Source of the DNA: Gavia stellata
Taxonomy: Eukaryota > Chordata > Aves > Gaviiformes > Gaviidae
Direction of reading: 5' to 3'
NCBI RefSeq assembly: GCF_030936135.1
Contig: NC_082603.1
Location: 16,708,880 to 16,772,879 of the forward strand
DNA length: 64,000 bases
In this document: positions 14,401-26,600 of the stretch, one piece after another
Layout of the letters: the number at the start of each line of letters is the position of its first letter
How positions within the stretch are numbered: the first letter of the stretch is position 1
Made by a program: the position numbers and the translations under genes
Notes under the pieces: model-generated
Databases searched by the model: none
What the model saw: the letters and a program-made list of their open reading frames with translations, nothing else
Told to the model about the DNA's origin: nothing

Positions 14401-16815
14401 AGACCAGCCACACCACTCAGCAGAGCCTTCCTCCTTATGTATCACCCTTTGGAGCTAGTCCTGGCAAATTAACTTCCTGTACACCGTTTAGCTCTCCCAA
14501 ACAAACTCCTTCTGTCCTTCAGGGAAATTGTCCCGCTCCTCCTCAGCTGAGACAGATGATTAAATCAAGGCCACTTATCAGGATCAGATGGGTAGGAACA
14601 AGGCAACGATCCATCTCAGACATGGCTAGTCCTGACTCCACGTGTAGGACTCGCCGATCATCCCCTTACACGTCTTCAGTCATCGATGCTCAGTATGGCT
14701 CTGACACAGAGCGCAACACAGACGTCACAATGCGTATTTGACAGTTTTCCATTGAGCCACGTTAATTCTATAGATTATGGTGGAATTACACAAGGGATAA
14801 TTTAGGCTCAGGGAGTTTAATAGGACTACACATATGCTTACAATAATTCATGTGCAAGAATGTTTGTGAGATTGTGGTCCGTGTTTCCAAGAAAACAGAC
14901 TTTGTCTCTTCAGAGCTCTTTTTCCTTAGTTTCCAGCTGAAGTCACCAGTGCATGTTTATGATATTACATGTGGTTGCTGAAGAAGTTATTACAATGTCA
15001 CAAAGAGGATTATGATTTCAGGTGGGGAATAATTCTTGTACAAATCCTCTTTCCATACAAACAGCCTTAGTAATAAGGAATGTAGAAAAATAGGGCAAAG
15101 ATAAGAGATTTACACATAATGAGCCAGATTGCCCAGTATGCTCCAGCTGCTTTGTACTGCACTACTGGGTTTAAATTTGCTTTGTGTTGTCAGAGTGATG
15201 TAAAACAGAATGTGTTTTTAACTACATTCAAGTATTTCTTATACAACCTTTTCCCACGGGGCGTGTGTATTACTGATCACAGAATAAATGGCAGCGATCA
15301 CCCCAAAAGACTGGTAGCTCTCTCATCAGATGTCCAGTATCAGCATAAAAACACCGAATGGTATTTGCGCCCTGCTCTGATGAGCTAAAAAATAAAAATG
15401 CTAAATGATTTATTTAGGGATAATTTAAACCTGATTGTCCAGTAAGAAAATATTACGCCATATTTTTGTCTGCTACTAATCAGGACCATTTTATTTCAAA
15501 TTTGATGAAACATATAATTTATGAAGCTGAGAAAGACATACCAGTTTTAAATGTCTCAAACTTCCCAAGCCACTGTGTATTGTAGCAAAAATGATTGAGA
15601 GCATTAACAAATAAGGTCCTGATCCAACTTTACTTAAGTCAATGGAAACATTTCTAAGGGCTTCGGAGGATATTGAATCTAGCCCTAAATCATATGTTCT
15701 CTGAGGTCATGAAAGATGAGTTTATCCCAACATGAATGTCTGAAAACTAATGAACTTTCATTATGGTTATGTGAACCGCCATTTCCCTCACCCCATTCTT
15801 CAGTTTCCTGCTTCTCTTGCACAGTTTCCTTTTCCCAATGGGTAGTTCAGGCAGTTCTGCTTCCTTTAATTAGGAACAGCCCTGGCTGTTTTTGTTAGAG
15901 GCTGTGCAGCAGAGGAGTGGTTTAAGCTGAGCTGATCCACAGCACCCCAGTAAAAAACAACCTCCTGGCTGCCCTGCGATTCCCTCAGGACTGCTACAGC
16001 CTGACGGGGCTCCTGCTGCAAGTCTTTTGAAAGACCCCCGTTCGTTTCAACTGGAGTTAGACCAGACAGGTAGTCCTGAATTTTTGCGATGAAATGGGAG
16101 CACAGACCAGTTATTTCTGGGGGATGCCAAGTAGGCGGCTAAGCAGGCCACAGTTCCAGCAGCCAGTCTTACAGACTGCTGTTTGTTACCCAACTAGTCC
16201 TATCACATGGATCATCTTCTGATCATTTTTTTTTTCAAATTTGTTAAAATTTAGCTGTATTTGAAAGGTTACTTTGTATGCCCAGGGTTACGCTAACCCT
16301 GAAGGAAACAGAGTTCTGTATTTTCCGGTCAGTACTTCACTCAATGAACCAAGTGTTGAATCTGTACTCTCTTTCAAGAGCGGCTTCAGCGCCAAAGCCA
16401 GCCGTGGCCCACCACTCGCTGCCAGGAACCAACGCTCCCTGGGCTGGGGCTGCTGTAATCCCACTGGTATGCCCAGCATGCAAACCTGATGTATGCCCTG
16501 CGCTTTCCAAAGAGGGACGGGACTCTCGTTGCAGAGCAGACTGGCCGCCCTCCCCAGCGCCAGCCAACACAGCCCTGCCTTGGTTCGTTAGTGCCTTAAC
16601 GCAGTAGGGGAAAGGAGTGACCCGCACCAAAATCCGGAGGTGCTGGCTCTCGCAGGGATTCAGGCCCACAACAGACGGTGCAGAGGAACGATGAGTTTGA
16701 GAGTAGCCCGTCGTCCTACTCCACCTTAATCTCACTGCAAGGACTTGTGCGCTTCTTTTGTCCCCCCTTTTTGCTGTCTCCCAGCGTTTTTCAAAGTTTG
16801 CTGTGATTTTGAAAC

Positions 16816-16825
16816 CCTTTAAAGG
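16816..16825 (+). promoter_or_regulatory. CArG-box match upstream of CNN3
   Basis: CCTTTAAAGG fits the serum response factor consensus CC(A/T)6GG exactly and lies about 790 bp upstream of the CNN3 start codon, at the edge of the CpG island. SRF drives many calponin and actin-cytoskeleton genes. About four such matches are expected by chance in 64 kb, so position is the only support. Confidence 0.35.
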
Positions 16826-17439
16826 AATTTCACAAGTAGCTCAAGCCATCACGCAGTGCAGGAGCGCTGTTTGCCGGAGCGGCTGCGGCCTTTTCCAGCA
16901 GCCAGCCCTTCCCGCGCCGGCCGCCCCTCAGGCCGGGCGCTGGGAGCCCATCTCTGCGGCGGCGGGCGGCAGCCCCTGGTCTCGCACCGCCCGGGAAGGG
17001 CCTGAGGAAGGCGCCGCCCCGCAAGGGAGAGCCACCGCCCTCCTCCCTGAACTCCCGGCTCCTCAGCTGCTTTGCCAGTGCTGTCATCCCGGTCCGGCGG
17101 GGGCTTCCCACCGCATACCGGCAGCCGGGGCGGGGAGGCCGCTGTGAGCGGCACCGAGTCCCCCGCCCCCCGCGGGGGCGCCGCATGCGGTAGGAATCCG
17201 CGGCGGCGGCGCATTCCACGGCAGCTCCCGGCAGCGCTTCCCCGCGGCGGCCCTCGGTGGCGGCGGATTCCTTCCCGCTGACGTTCCCGCGCGCCGCTCG
17301 GCTCCCCGCCCCGAACCCCCCCCCCCGCCCCGGGCAGCACCCGGCGGCGGGCGGGGCGGGCAGGGGCGGGGCCAGGCGGGGCGGGCGCCCCTCCCCCGCG
17401 GCGCGCGCCCCCACCCCAGGCGGGCCGGGAGGGGCTGGC

Positions 17440-17602
17440 GCAGCCCCGCGCCCCGATTGGCGCGCGGGCGGCTCCAACGGCCGCGGGGCCGGGCCGTGAG
17501 GGAGGGACTAGAACTTTCCGCGGCCGCGGGCGGACTCTCGCCTCAGCCCGGAGCCGCCAGCGCCTGCGACCAGCGCCCCCAAGCAGCGGGGAGACCGCCG
17601 AC
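17440..17602 (+). promoter_or_regulatory. CNN3: CNN3 core promoter and 5' UTR
   Basis: No TATA box is seen, as is usual for a CpG-island promoter. The inverted CCAAT box at 17456-17460 and the GC boxes just upstream suggest transcription starts around 17480-17540, giving a short 5' UTR before the ATG at 17603. The start context is GCCGACATGA, with G at -3. A TEAD-type CATTCC word lies at 17212-17217. The exact start site is inferred. Confidence 0.6.
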
Positions 17603-17659
17603 ATGACCCACTTCAACAAGGGGCCCTCCTACGGGCTCTCCGCCGAGGTCAAGAACAAG
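17603..17659 (+). CDS. CNN3: CNN3 coding exon 1
   Basis: Encodes residues 1-19 ([19 protein letters not shown]), the conserved calponin-3 N terminus, and ends phase 0 at the donor AAG|GTACGC (17660). This is the only ATG that gives the known N terminus. Confidence 0.97.
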
Positions 17660-20600
17660 GTACGCGGCGGCGGGGAGCTCGACCGGGCTTTGTCTGCGCC
17701 GGGCCGGCGGGGGCGGGACGGGGCGCGACGCCGGGCTTCGCTGCGGCCGGCTCCCCGCGGGGGTCCCCGCCCGCCCCGCGCGGTGGCGGTACGGGAAGGA
17801 TGCTCCCGCCGCCGGCCCCGGGACAGCGCTGTCCTCCGCGGCGCCGCTCGGGAAACTTGGTGCCGCGGCGGGGACCGGAGAGTTGTCAGCGCCGGGCGGA
17901 CCCGTCTGCGGCGCCGCGATTCGCGCCGCGCCCCGCGCTGCCCGCCGGGCTGCACCTGCCCGCGCCGGTAGCCGTGGCACGGGACGTCCCGCTCGCCCCC
18001 GCGGGCGCTGTCCCCTCTCCTCTCGCCGGCACCGGGCGGGGTGCGGCAGTCGTCCCAAGCCCGTGCCGCGGCCGGCGGGGCGGAGCGGGTCGGCGCGGAG
18101 CGGGTCGGCGGGCAGTGCCGGCCCCGCCGGGGCAGGGCGCAGCCGGCCTGCGCCGAGCGGAGCGGAGCGGAGCAGATGAGACGCGCGCGGCGCGTCCTGG
18201 CCCCCCGCGCGGCGCATTCCAGCCGCATGACATCATGGGCACGGGCGGCGCGCGGCCAATCGGCGTGGGCCCCGCACAGAACACGCATTGTCTGCCCGGC
18301 GCGGCCCCGCCCCGCCCCGCCCCGCCCGGCGGGGGCACACAAAGGCGCGCGGGGGCGCTCGGCCGCGCGGGGAGTGGGCGCTCGGGGGTCCCCGGCCCGG
18401 CGCCGGCGGGGCCTTCGCGGAGCTCTCCTCCCTGCTGAGAGCGTCTGCAGCAGGGTGAGCGCCGGGCGGTTGCTGCTGTGACAGGGGCTTGTCACAGCGC
18501 CCGGCGCTTCTGTTTAAAGCGGCAAAAAAGCCAACGCTGACAGTAGCCGAGCCTCTGCGGCCGGAGAGGTGTGCGCCTTTTGTGCGTTGGTTTACTGAGT
18601 TGCTCTGACTTGTCGTTGATTTTTCTCATGTTCTGTGGAACAAAAGGCGCTTATGTTAGCGTCCTGTTACACAGACCTTGCAGTGAACAATTATCTGGTG
18701 CGAGAAAAAAACTTTGCAATAAAACTTACGCTAGTAAATGACTAGGGATAAGTTGGTACTCTGCGTCTTTATTCACAGGCTTAAATTGTAAACGTGTTAT
18801 TTAATAACTGGTTATTTCACATGTCTGGTTTCAGGCTTCAGCAAATCCCCAAATCCTGTTTTACTTGTGGTTGAGTAGAAGGGGGAGGAGGGAGAAAAGT
18901 AGTTCACTTTAAACATTGTTATTTATGCAGAAGTCTAAGTTAATATGTTGGAAACTTTACAAAATATACTTTTTTTTTCTTTATTGGCTTTCTCAGGATG
19001 GTTGTGGGGTTCTGCTGAAAAGTTTGATGACATCATGTAACCAAATGTCTTCCAGAACGATTGCTTCCAACATCTAAACTTAGTGATTTACCTGCATTGT
19101 TACAATCTTAAAAAAAAAAAAGACAATAAAACATGTTGTGTATTATGGCATGTGAATTAGGAAGAAGGTAAATGCTCTTCTACTTTAAAAAATATTGACA
19201 ATCATGTAGGCTTAAGAGTGATCCCTTTATGGGGACAAGATGGGAAGAAGTTCTTTGTTCTTTCTTTCAGTTTCTTATTGTCATCAGCTTCCTTAGGGCC
19301 TCCTGAGAGGAACTGTTCCAGGCCCATGCATTAACAGAGGGTTTGAAACTGGTGTGTATCATGCCTTTATGCAAAGGGCCTTCTAATTTATCTTGCTGAG
19401 TGTCTGTTACTTCACTCACTTTCTCTACTTTCTCCAATGCAAATATTGGAGAGGGGTGGATGTTCTGTGGCAGTTTCAGTTTACTTGTGTGCAGGCTGCT
19501 GCTGCAGCCCTTGGAAATGTCAATGGAGCAGTGCCATAAAAAAAATGATTCAAATGCGCCAAAGACAAATGAACTCATCTCCTTTAAAAAAGAAACAAGC
19601 AAACAAAAAAAAAAACCCAACCAACAACAAAAACTCCAGCAAAATATATAGCTTTGAACTTGGAGAATGTTGCTCTTACTGTAAGAGATCAAATTTCAAA
19701 GCAGTTATGTTATAGACAGATAGATTGCATACCTCCTATCTAGTATCTTGCATGGGTCTGGGCATTAGATATGTTTCTGTTTCTCTGCATAATTGTAGAA
19801 GATCAGAGAATAATGTCTCGGTAAAGATCAGAAATTCCTTTTTCCAGATCCTTCTGTCTCAAAGATTTGAAGAACAACATCTAGTTTCCAAATCTTGGTG
19901 GATCTTTTTTGGTACTGATCTTAATCGTGCTTTCTAAAACACTGACCTTCATGCAAACTATTGTGTTACGGGGTTTTTTTTTAATGTGGTGTTGGTGTAA
20001 TGTTTGTAAGTAGCTGTGGTACCTCCCTGCTTGAATGATGGTGAATGTTAGATACCCTTGTTTGAAATTTTCAGCGCTAATCCCCAAGCAGGGGTTTTTC
20101 TGCAGAAAACAGATGTGTTGATAGCTGTGCTGCCTGAAGGCCCAGCTGTGCTGGATAGAAAAATCTCTTGGTTTTGGTTTTTATTCTTTTATTTTCTCAT
20201 TTGGCATTGCATTAGTGTTCCTGTTCGGAGAGACCTTTTGTTTGCTATGGTATTGATGAATATAACATGTCCTGATGCTTTAAAAGAATTTTGTTTAATT
20301 GATGTTCAAGATTCCAACTCTAAGCTTAAAATCTTTGTTTAGTTTGGTGTTTAGGGCTTTTTTCTTTCCTTCCCCCCCCCCCCCCCCCCCTTTTTTTTTT
20401 TTGTCCTTTTGAGGCTCCACCCTTCTCTTGTTTTGCTTCTTACCTTAGTTCACACCAATAAGGTGACTGGTCTCTGTTACAGATCTCTTCCTCCTTCCTA
20501 CAAAGAAAGGATGGAATTTGTGTACTGGTTCCCAGCTGTAAGGAAACTTGTCTGCATGAGAAACGTGTAGGTAGTCAAATTGCTGTAATCCCTTTGAAGC

Positions 20601-23600
20601 TGATTCCCTGTTTACTTGAGATCACGGAAGATATTTGATCCAAAACAAATATTCAGTGAGAAGCCCTTTAAGCTGATTGAAATGGATAGTTGCTTCTGCA
20701 GGCAATAAATAATTTTCTTCTTAAGCAACGGGAGAGTTTCTGCAGTACATGAGGTTAGCATAGCTTGAAATGGTGATGCAATTAGTTAAGGCTACAAACT
20801 TACTTTATACTTGTCTCTGATTTACAACTGAGGTAGGTAAGAAATTAGCAGAAGCTTTTGCTCCATTGTCTCACTGCATAAGGTGTGGAGCAAACAGGAA
20901 CGCCAGGCAGCAGAAGGAGGAGTTCCCGTCGGTTCAGCTGCTTCCTAGTGACTCCACCCTTCCTATGGAAATGGTATTTGTATCGGGCAGGCATTTATCT
21001 TCTCCCTCCTCTTACATTTGATACACTGCCAGTTTCATCTCTGTGTGAAAGGAAGGATGGGCAGAAATATGGTCTGTATGGGGAGTTAAACTTTGCATAG
21101 CATTTGGCTATCCCATGTCTTGACTCTGGTCTCTGACCTTCCTTCCAAGCCATCCCTGTCAGGAAGCTGGCATTTGTCAATACCGTTTTCCAAACTTTTT
21201 AAAAATGGCAGAGTAACTGAGGTGAGTTAGTCTGTCCCTGCAGCTGCCACCCTGAAAGGTCAAGAGCTAGCGATATGGAAAAGCAAGGGAAACAAACTTT
21301 AAACTGGAGGCTGGTGGACAAATGAAGCCTGTAAACAAAGTATCTCCTACTTTGCAAGTGTGCAGGAGGGCAATAGTACTTCCTGCTTTCCTTCTCGAGG
21401 GCAAATACAGATTAATGAAAAAGAATTGAAGTGCGTAATACTAACCAGTCCTAGGTATGATTATTGTGTTCCTCCTGAAACTGCTGAGGAGAAAATTCTT
21501 GTACTGTATTTCACTTGTTACAGGCCAAATAATCAGATTTAATTGCTTTGTCCAGAAATTACTCTTTTATGAATATTTTTAACTGGGAACCAGATTCGAA
21601 TCATTAACTTCCAGATTTTTTAAGTAGTAATTTAATAGCTAAATGAAGTTTTGGCTGCCTGTAGTTGGACTACTAGGCCTTCTCCTTCGTCTTTCTCACC
21701 CGTCCTTTCAAAACAGTAATAATACCATTTTCCTTCTTAAAATGTAATTGTTCCTACTATGTACTTGTTTTACCTTTCCATACTTCCTGTAGGCTATTTT
21801 CCTTTAGCAAACCTTTAGGTTTGCTCACTGAATTTTATGAACCTTAGGTAAGAACGTTTGCTGCTGATAAAGTGTATTTCTATTAATGTTGTCTGAAATG
21901 ATGTAATAAAAATGGAGACTGTATTGAATAAAGGCAATAAAAACTTATGCTTTGAGAGCACAGGTGGGTATATTCTGTGATAGTAACTGACAGTATAGGA
22001 TCTCTGCATTCCCATTCTCTTGCACATAGATGTCTGTATAGCTTTTAAAGAAGTAAAATCTTTCATTTCCAAGTTTTGAATCAAATTCAGGTGTTTAGTT
22101 TAAAATAAAATCAGCCTGTGTGACCTTTTCCATGATATAAATTTTCAGTTTGTTGCATGGAGAATAAATTAAAAATTCAGTATTTTGGTGCTGTCAGAAA
22201 TATTATAATAGAAATATATACACTGAGATTTTATAAAGGGAATTTTCAGAGGAAATAGCAGAAGGATTTTACCAGATCAGGCATTGAACTTCAGTTTGTT
22301 CCAGTTAATTAATGGCTTCTGATAGTCAATCATAGCTCCTGGTGTTAACATTTACTAGCTAAATATCAGCTTCAGTGTGTGTAGCACTGAAACTTTTCTC
22401 TTTTCGTCCAATTTCTGTATTTTTTTCCAATGAACTGTGAAATTTTTTCCAGCTGGATCCAGGCTTTAGTAACAGCTCTGCAGTTCAAATGAACAACTTC
22501 ATAACTTTGTCTTTTATATTTATCGTCTTCCAGAAATCTCTCAGTGTGTTAATCTTCAAGCATCCTATTTTTTAACAGCTGTTCCCAAACCTCCTTTATA
22601 GTTGTAATACACAGAGATGAATGAAATGCTGAGTGAAAACTTCTTCTATAGGTTTAGTCAAGAAATCTATCAACCAGATGCACAGAATGCATTCAACATA
22701 AGAGAGTAGTACTTAATGGTACAGTTTTGATAACTGAGTTAGCAGCAAAACTGTCCACAAAACATAAATATGACAGTGGAATAATTCCATAGCTAAACTT
22801 ACAGTCAATCAATGTTTGGCACAATGACTACGTGTATCACTTAAAACACATTAGTGATATAATCAATGAAAACTTGTATTTTGTCAGTTAGTCTTAAGAT
22901 ACTTTTTTTTTTTTTTTTAAATGTATCAGCAACCAAATGATGAGAATTCTCCAACTTATTTACAGTACCTGTGCTGGTTACTTCTTTCTGATGCTTAGTT
23001 TTACCTTGACTGACAGTGTTAAATTTTAGTAACTTGGGGTCAACAACACTTCCAAGAAAATGGTCCTGCTGCATGCTTTCCTCCACTTCCAAATCATGCA
23101 GTGTTCCTTTTCTGGGCAGAAGCCTCTTACGCTTCTGAGAACATGTTTGCCACCTCAATTGCTGAAACATGAGTTTAGCCTTTTGCTGGAAATTTTGCAG
23201 AGGATATTTTTTAAAGAAACCCAGTAAAACACTAGCTTTGTTAAGGTGTAGTAACCTATTAATTTGTATTCTCCTGGTGTAAGATCCCGTGTCTGAAGAG
23301 TTCTCATATTGATTTAATGCAGCAGCCCTAATCAATAGCTACGTGTTTTGGTTAGATTTTTTTTTTTAAAGGAGGAAGGTATTCCAGCAGTGGAGAATCT
23401 TAACTGCAGTGTCTCCATTCATCTTCATCCTTCACTATCTACCTCAGTATGTCTGCTCTGTCTATCTCGATGCATCTAATGCATTTTCTTCTTTCACTGT
23501 TACTATCTCAGGACACGTCTGCTCTCTTGAGCGTGTATCAGGTATCGGATTCCAATACTACTTAAATAGAAGTATTAATACTACAGCAGTAATAAGTAGA

Positions 23601-26600
23601 CCTACTAACAGGTACAAACTGATGGTGATGAAACCTATGTAGCATTGAGTTGACAGCTCATACCTATGATACATCTTGTTTTATGATAAACAGAAGCAAG
23701 TAATTTGCCATGGAAACACTTACTTTGCCAGCAACTTGGAAGTTAGCACCCCTGCCATCTGCTTAAAGCCTCCTGTGTTTGTTAGCCAAGCATTGCCCAT
23801 TCTGTACACTTGCCCAAGCCCACAAACAAGGAGACTTGCCTTCGGGAGCCCTTGCACAACTCCACTAGGTAGACATACCCTATGTCCTATTTCACTGGTC
23901 AGTAGCCCCTGAGTAGGTGAGATGAAACAAACCTGTGAAAGTGGCTACCCTAGTGACATCTGGCAGTTGTTGCTGTGAACCATTGGCACAGGAGTTAATT
24001 TCTTTTTCTCAATGGTTTAAATCCCCAGTAAACCTTGATATGTCATTGCCAAGTTGACAGTTGTCTTTTGGAGTCCTCATGTGTCTCAGAACTGTCACTT
24101 GGAACAGTGCACAGCTGCTCTTGAAGTGAGAGGCATGTATTGCTGCCCCGTGTTAAGCCCTGTGTGAAGGCTGTAATTTCCAGTCCTGTCTCTTGGCTTA
24201 CACTGTTTTTTCTAGGAGGAAGGTGATGAATGGCATGGCATAGCTAGGATTAGCTACCGCTGCCTCATGAACATCAAAGCAGAGGTGGAGCACTAGACCA
24301 GTCCACTCCTGTGCGTGCAAGAGGACACCACAGACGATAGAAACTGCCAGTGCTGCTGCCAGCAAAGCACGGTGCCTAAGTACATTAAGAGTGAGGATGT
24401 TTGCTGTAAACTTCTGTTATGTTTAACCTTAGGAAGCACGCTGTGTCTGCACTTTCAATTTTAAAGCACTTTCTGTGTATTTATAAGTGACCTTGTTTCT
24501 GGTGGATTAATAAACTTTTACTGGTGATAGAAAAACATAAAACTTGCTGAGGTTAATGTTTAAGGGTGTGGGATAAGTATCAAGTCCTGCATCCTTTACG
24601 TGCAAGCTTACAGAATACCTCCTGTGGCCAGAACACCCCTGAAGAGAGCAAACAGAGTTTGACAGAGTCGTGACAATTAAATCGGATTAGTAGTCTCAGA
24701 AAATAAAAAGTTTAATTGGCATTACAGTAATGCTTGTTTATTTAAAATGTACAAATGAATGTGCTTTTTGTGTGGTTTCAGAGTTAGACTTAGTTTAAAA
24801 TTTAGAGAAAAATACCTATTATATTCCTGTTGCAGAGTCAATACCTTTAAAAGATAGATGGATGGATGCATGCATTGTTTTGGGATAATGGCACGTCAGT
24901 GATTTTTTTTTCTCACCTTGGCTTTTTTTGTAAGAACATTAATTTGGAGGCTTTTTCTTGCCTCCAGATAATTCATAATTTGCCTTGGAGAATAAAGGAT
25001 AGAAACTTCTTTGTACTCAGAATTGTTAGCTTCTGTAGCTCCGTAACACCATATACACTGTGCATCTGACACATCCTTTTAAGGCAAACTTTGTAGAGAT
25101 TCCCATCCCCTATGGAACTGTACAGGAAAGGCCTTCAGTAAAAACGGGCTTGAGGCCAGGACACGTAGGGCAATTTGAAACAGATTTTTTCTAAGTGAGA
25201 TCATGTGAAAATACTTCTTTTTTCTTTAAGAGGGACTCTTTTGCTTAAAAATGCTTTTTGTAAGTATCTGATTCTAAACAACTGTTAACTTGTATAGCTA
25301 TATTCAGCAGCAAATGCTCTCTTTTGGGTAAATATCTTTGGTTTTGCAGTAATGCCTCAGAGTAACTTATGTTGTTGTTTCTATTTAGTGGGATTGAATT
25401 ACAGTGTTTTTCTCAAAAACAGTTTTGGCTTTCTTCAGGTGGGTGGTTCTATGTTTGGTGGGTGTTTTTTCTTTTAAAAAACAAACAAAAACCCCCTCAA
25501 CAAACCCCTTCCCCTCCCCCCCCTTAAACCAGTGCAGAGTTTAATAGATATTAGGAGGGGAGACATAATTAAACTTCTTGTTGCTTATATAAAACCATCT
25601 CTTACCTGAAGCAGATACAATTCTGGATGTATAAATTACAAAGACTTGAAGGCGTTAGTCACACTGGAGGGGCTGGCAGTAAGAGAAGACCATTACAGCA
25701 AGGCATGAAGTGCTGCTGTCACACCTACGGTCTAGTGCCCTGTTTGGACTCTCACCAAACTGCCTTACCCAGTCCCAGCAGCTGGACAAAGCCTTGGGAG
25801 TCTGAACTTGCTCTGGTCATTGATCCTTGCTCGCTCCTGGAAACTGGACTTTAACCATTCCGTGCCTTTGCTGCTTCCCTTCCAAGTCTTGACCTGGTCT
25901 TCTGGGGTCTAAACAGGATTTTTCTTGAGGACTTTATTTAGGCAGACATACTTTTGGTTACAGTGTAATCCTTAAGAGGCATAGTGAAGTGAAACTGTAC
26001 GTGGCTTGTGCATACACCCTGCAGGACTTGAACACCAAGTCTTTTCCTAGATTTGGACAAAAACTAAACATCTCTGCACTTTCTTGCTGTTCCGAAATGC
26101 TTTCATGAAGGTGGGATCTGATCTACTGCAAGTCCTAGCTGGCTGAATTATAGATGGATTTTAGACAAATCTTCCTACCCTGCTTTGGATATTTGACCAT
26201 GGCTCTTCCCAGAGTAAAACAGGATGTTACTACTATAAAAACCTTACTTTGCTTTCCTGCTAAGAAAGATCTCCTGTTATATTGCTTTCCTGTTGATATT
26301 TCTACTGCTACAGCCTCATATTTATAGACAGAGAGCATTATCTTAGTGTTCCTGGTTTTGCTTGAGCAAGAGTAATTTAATTGAAAAGTATTTTTCTGTT
26401 GTCCCTAATCGATTGACTAAATGCTAGAAGTCTTCCCAGCAAAAGATAAGGCATAACACACACATGCATTTGGGAAGGGATTTGGTTATATTCAAATGTT
26501 CATGGTGAAAGCCAGCTCTTACCTCACTGCTAACATGGGCCCCACCAGAACATTTCCCTTCTGTGTTGAGCATGGACAGAGCACAAGCTGGAGCTCAGGC

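Larger units (their letters stand above)
3002..16859. other. Intergenic region between ALG14 and CNN3
   Basis: About 14 kb of mostly AT-rich DNA. Open frames here are short (none over about 111 codons), overlap on opposite strands and show no recognisable domain or splice context. Notable local features are the G/T tract at 9.03 kb, a C-rich stretch at 14.1-14.4 kb and a CpG-dense patch at 14.6-14.73 kb. I saw no RNA gene. Enhancers for CNN3 may lie here but cannot be recognised by eye. Confidence 0.7.
16860..18560. promoter_or_regulatory. CNN3: CpG island spanning the CNN3 promoter and exon 1
   Basis: A very GC-rich, CpG-dense block that contrasts sharply with the AT-rich flanks. It contains many GC boxes, for example the GGGCGGGG-type cluster at about 17345-17395, an inverted CCAAT box (ATTGG, 17456-17460), the CNN3 start codon, and a second motif cluster at 18.2-18.45 kb. 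Long open frames on both strands inside it come from the lack of AT-rich stop codons and are not genes. Confidence 0.9.

Noticed and set aside
15600..15700. CTGATCC ... AAGTCAATGG ... GAATCTAGCCC words like a palindromic old amniote repeat
   Set aside because: The resemblance is to short words recalled from memory; divergence is too great to assign a family or boundaries by eye.
16830..18495. Many long open frames on both strands (up to 288 codons)
   Set aside because: They overlap each other inside the CpG island, are rich in Arg, Pro, Ala and Gly, and result from the lack of AT-rich stop codons. Only the 57-base CNN3 exon 1 is supported.
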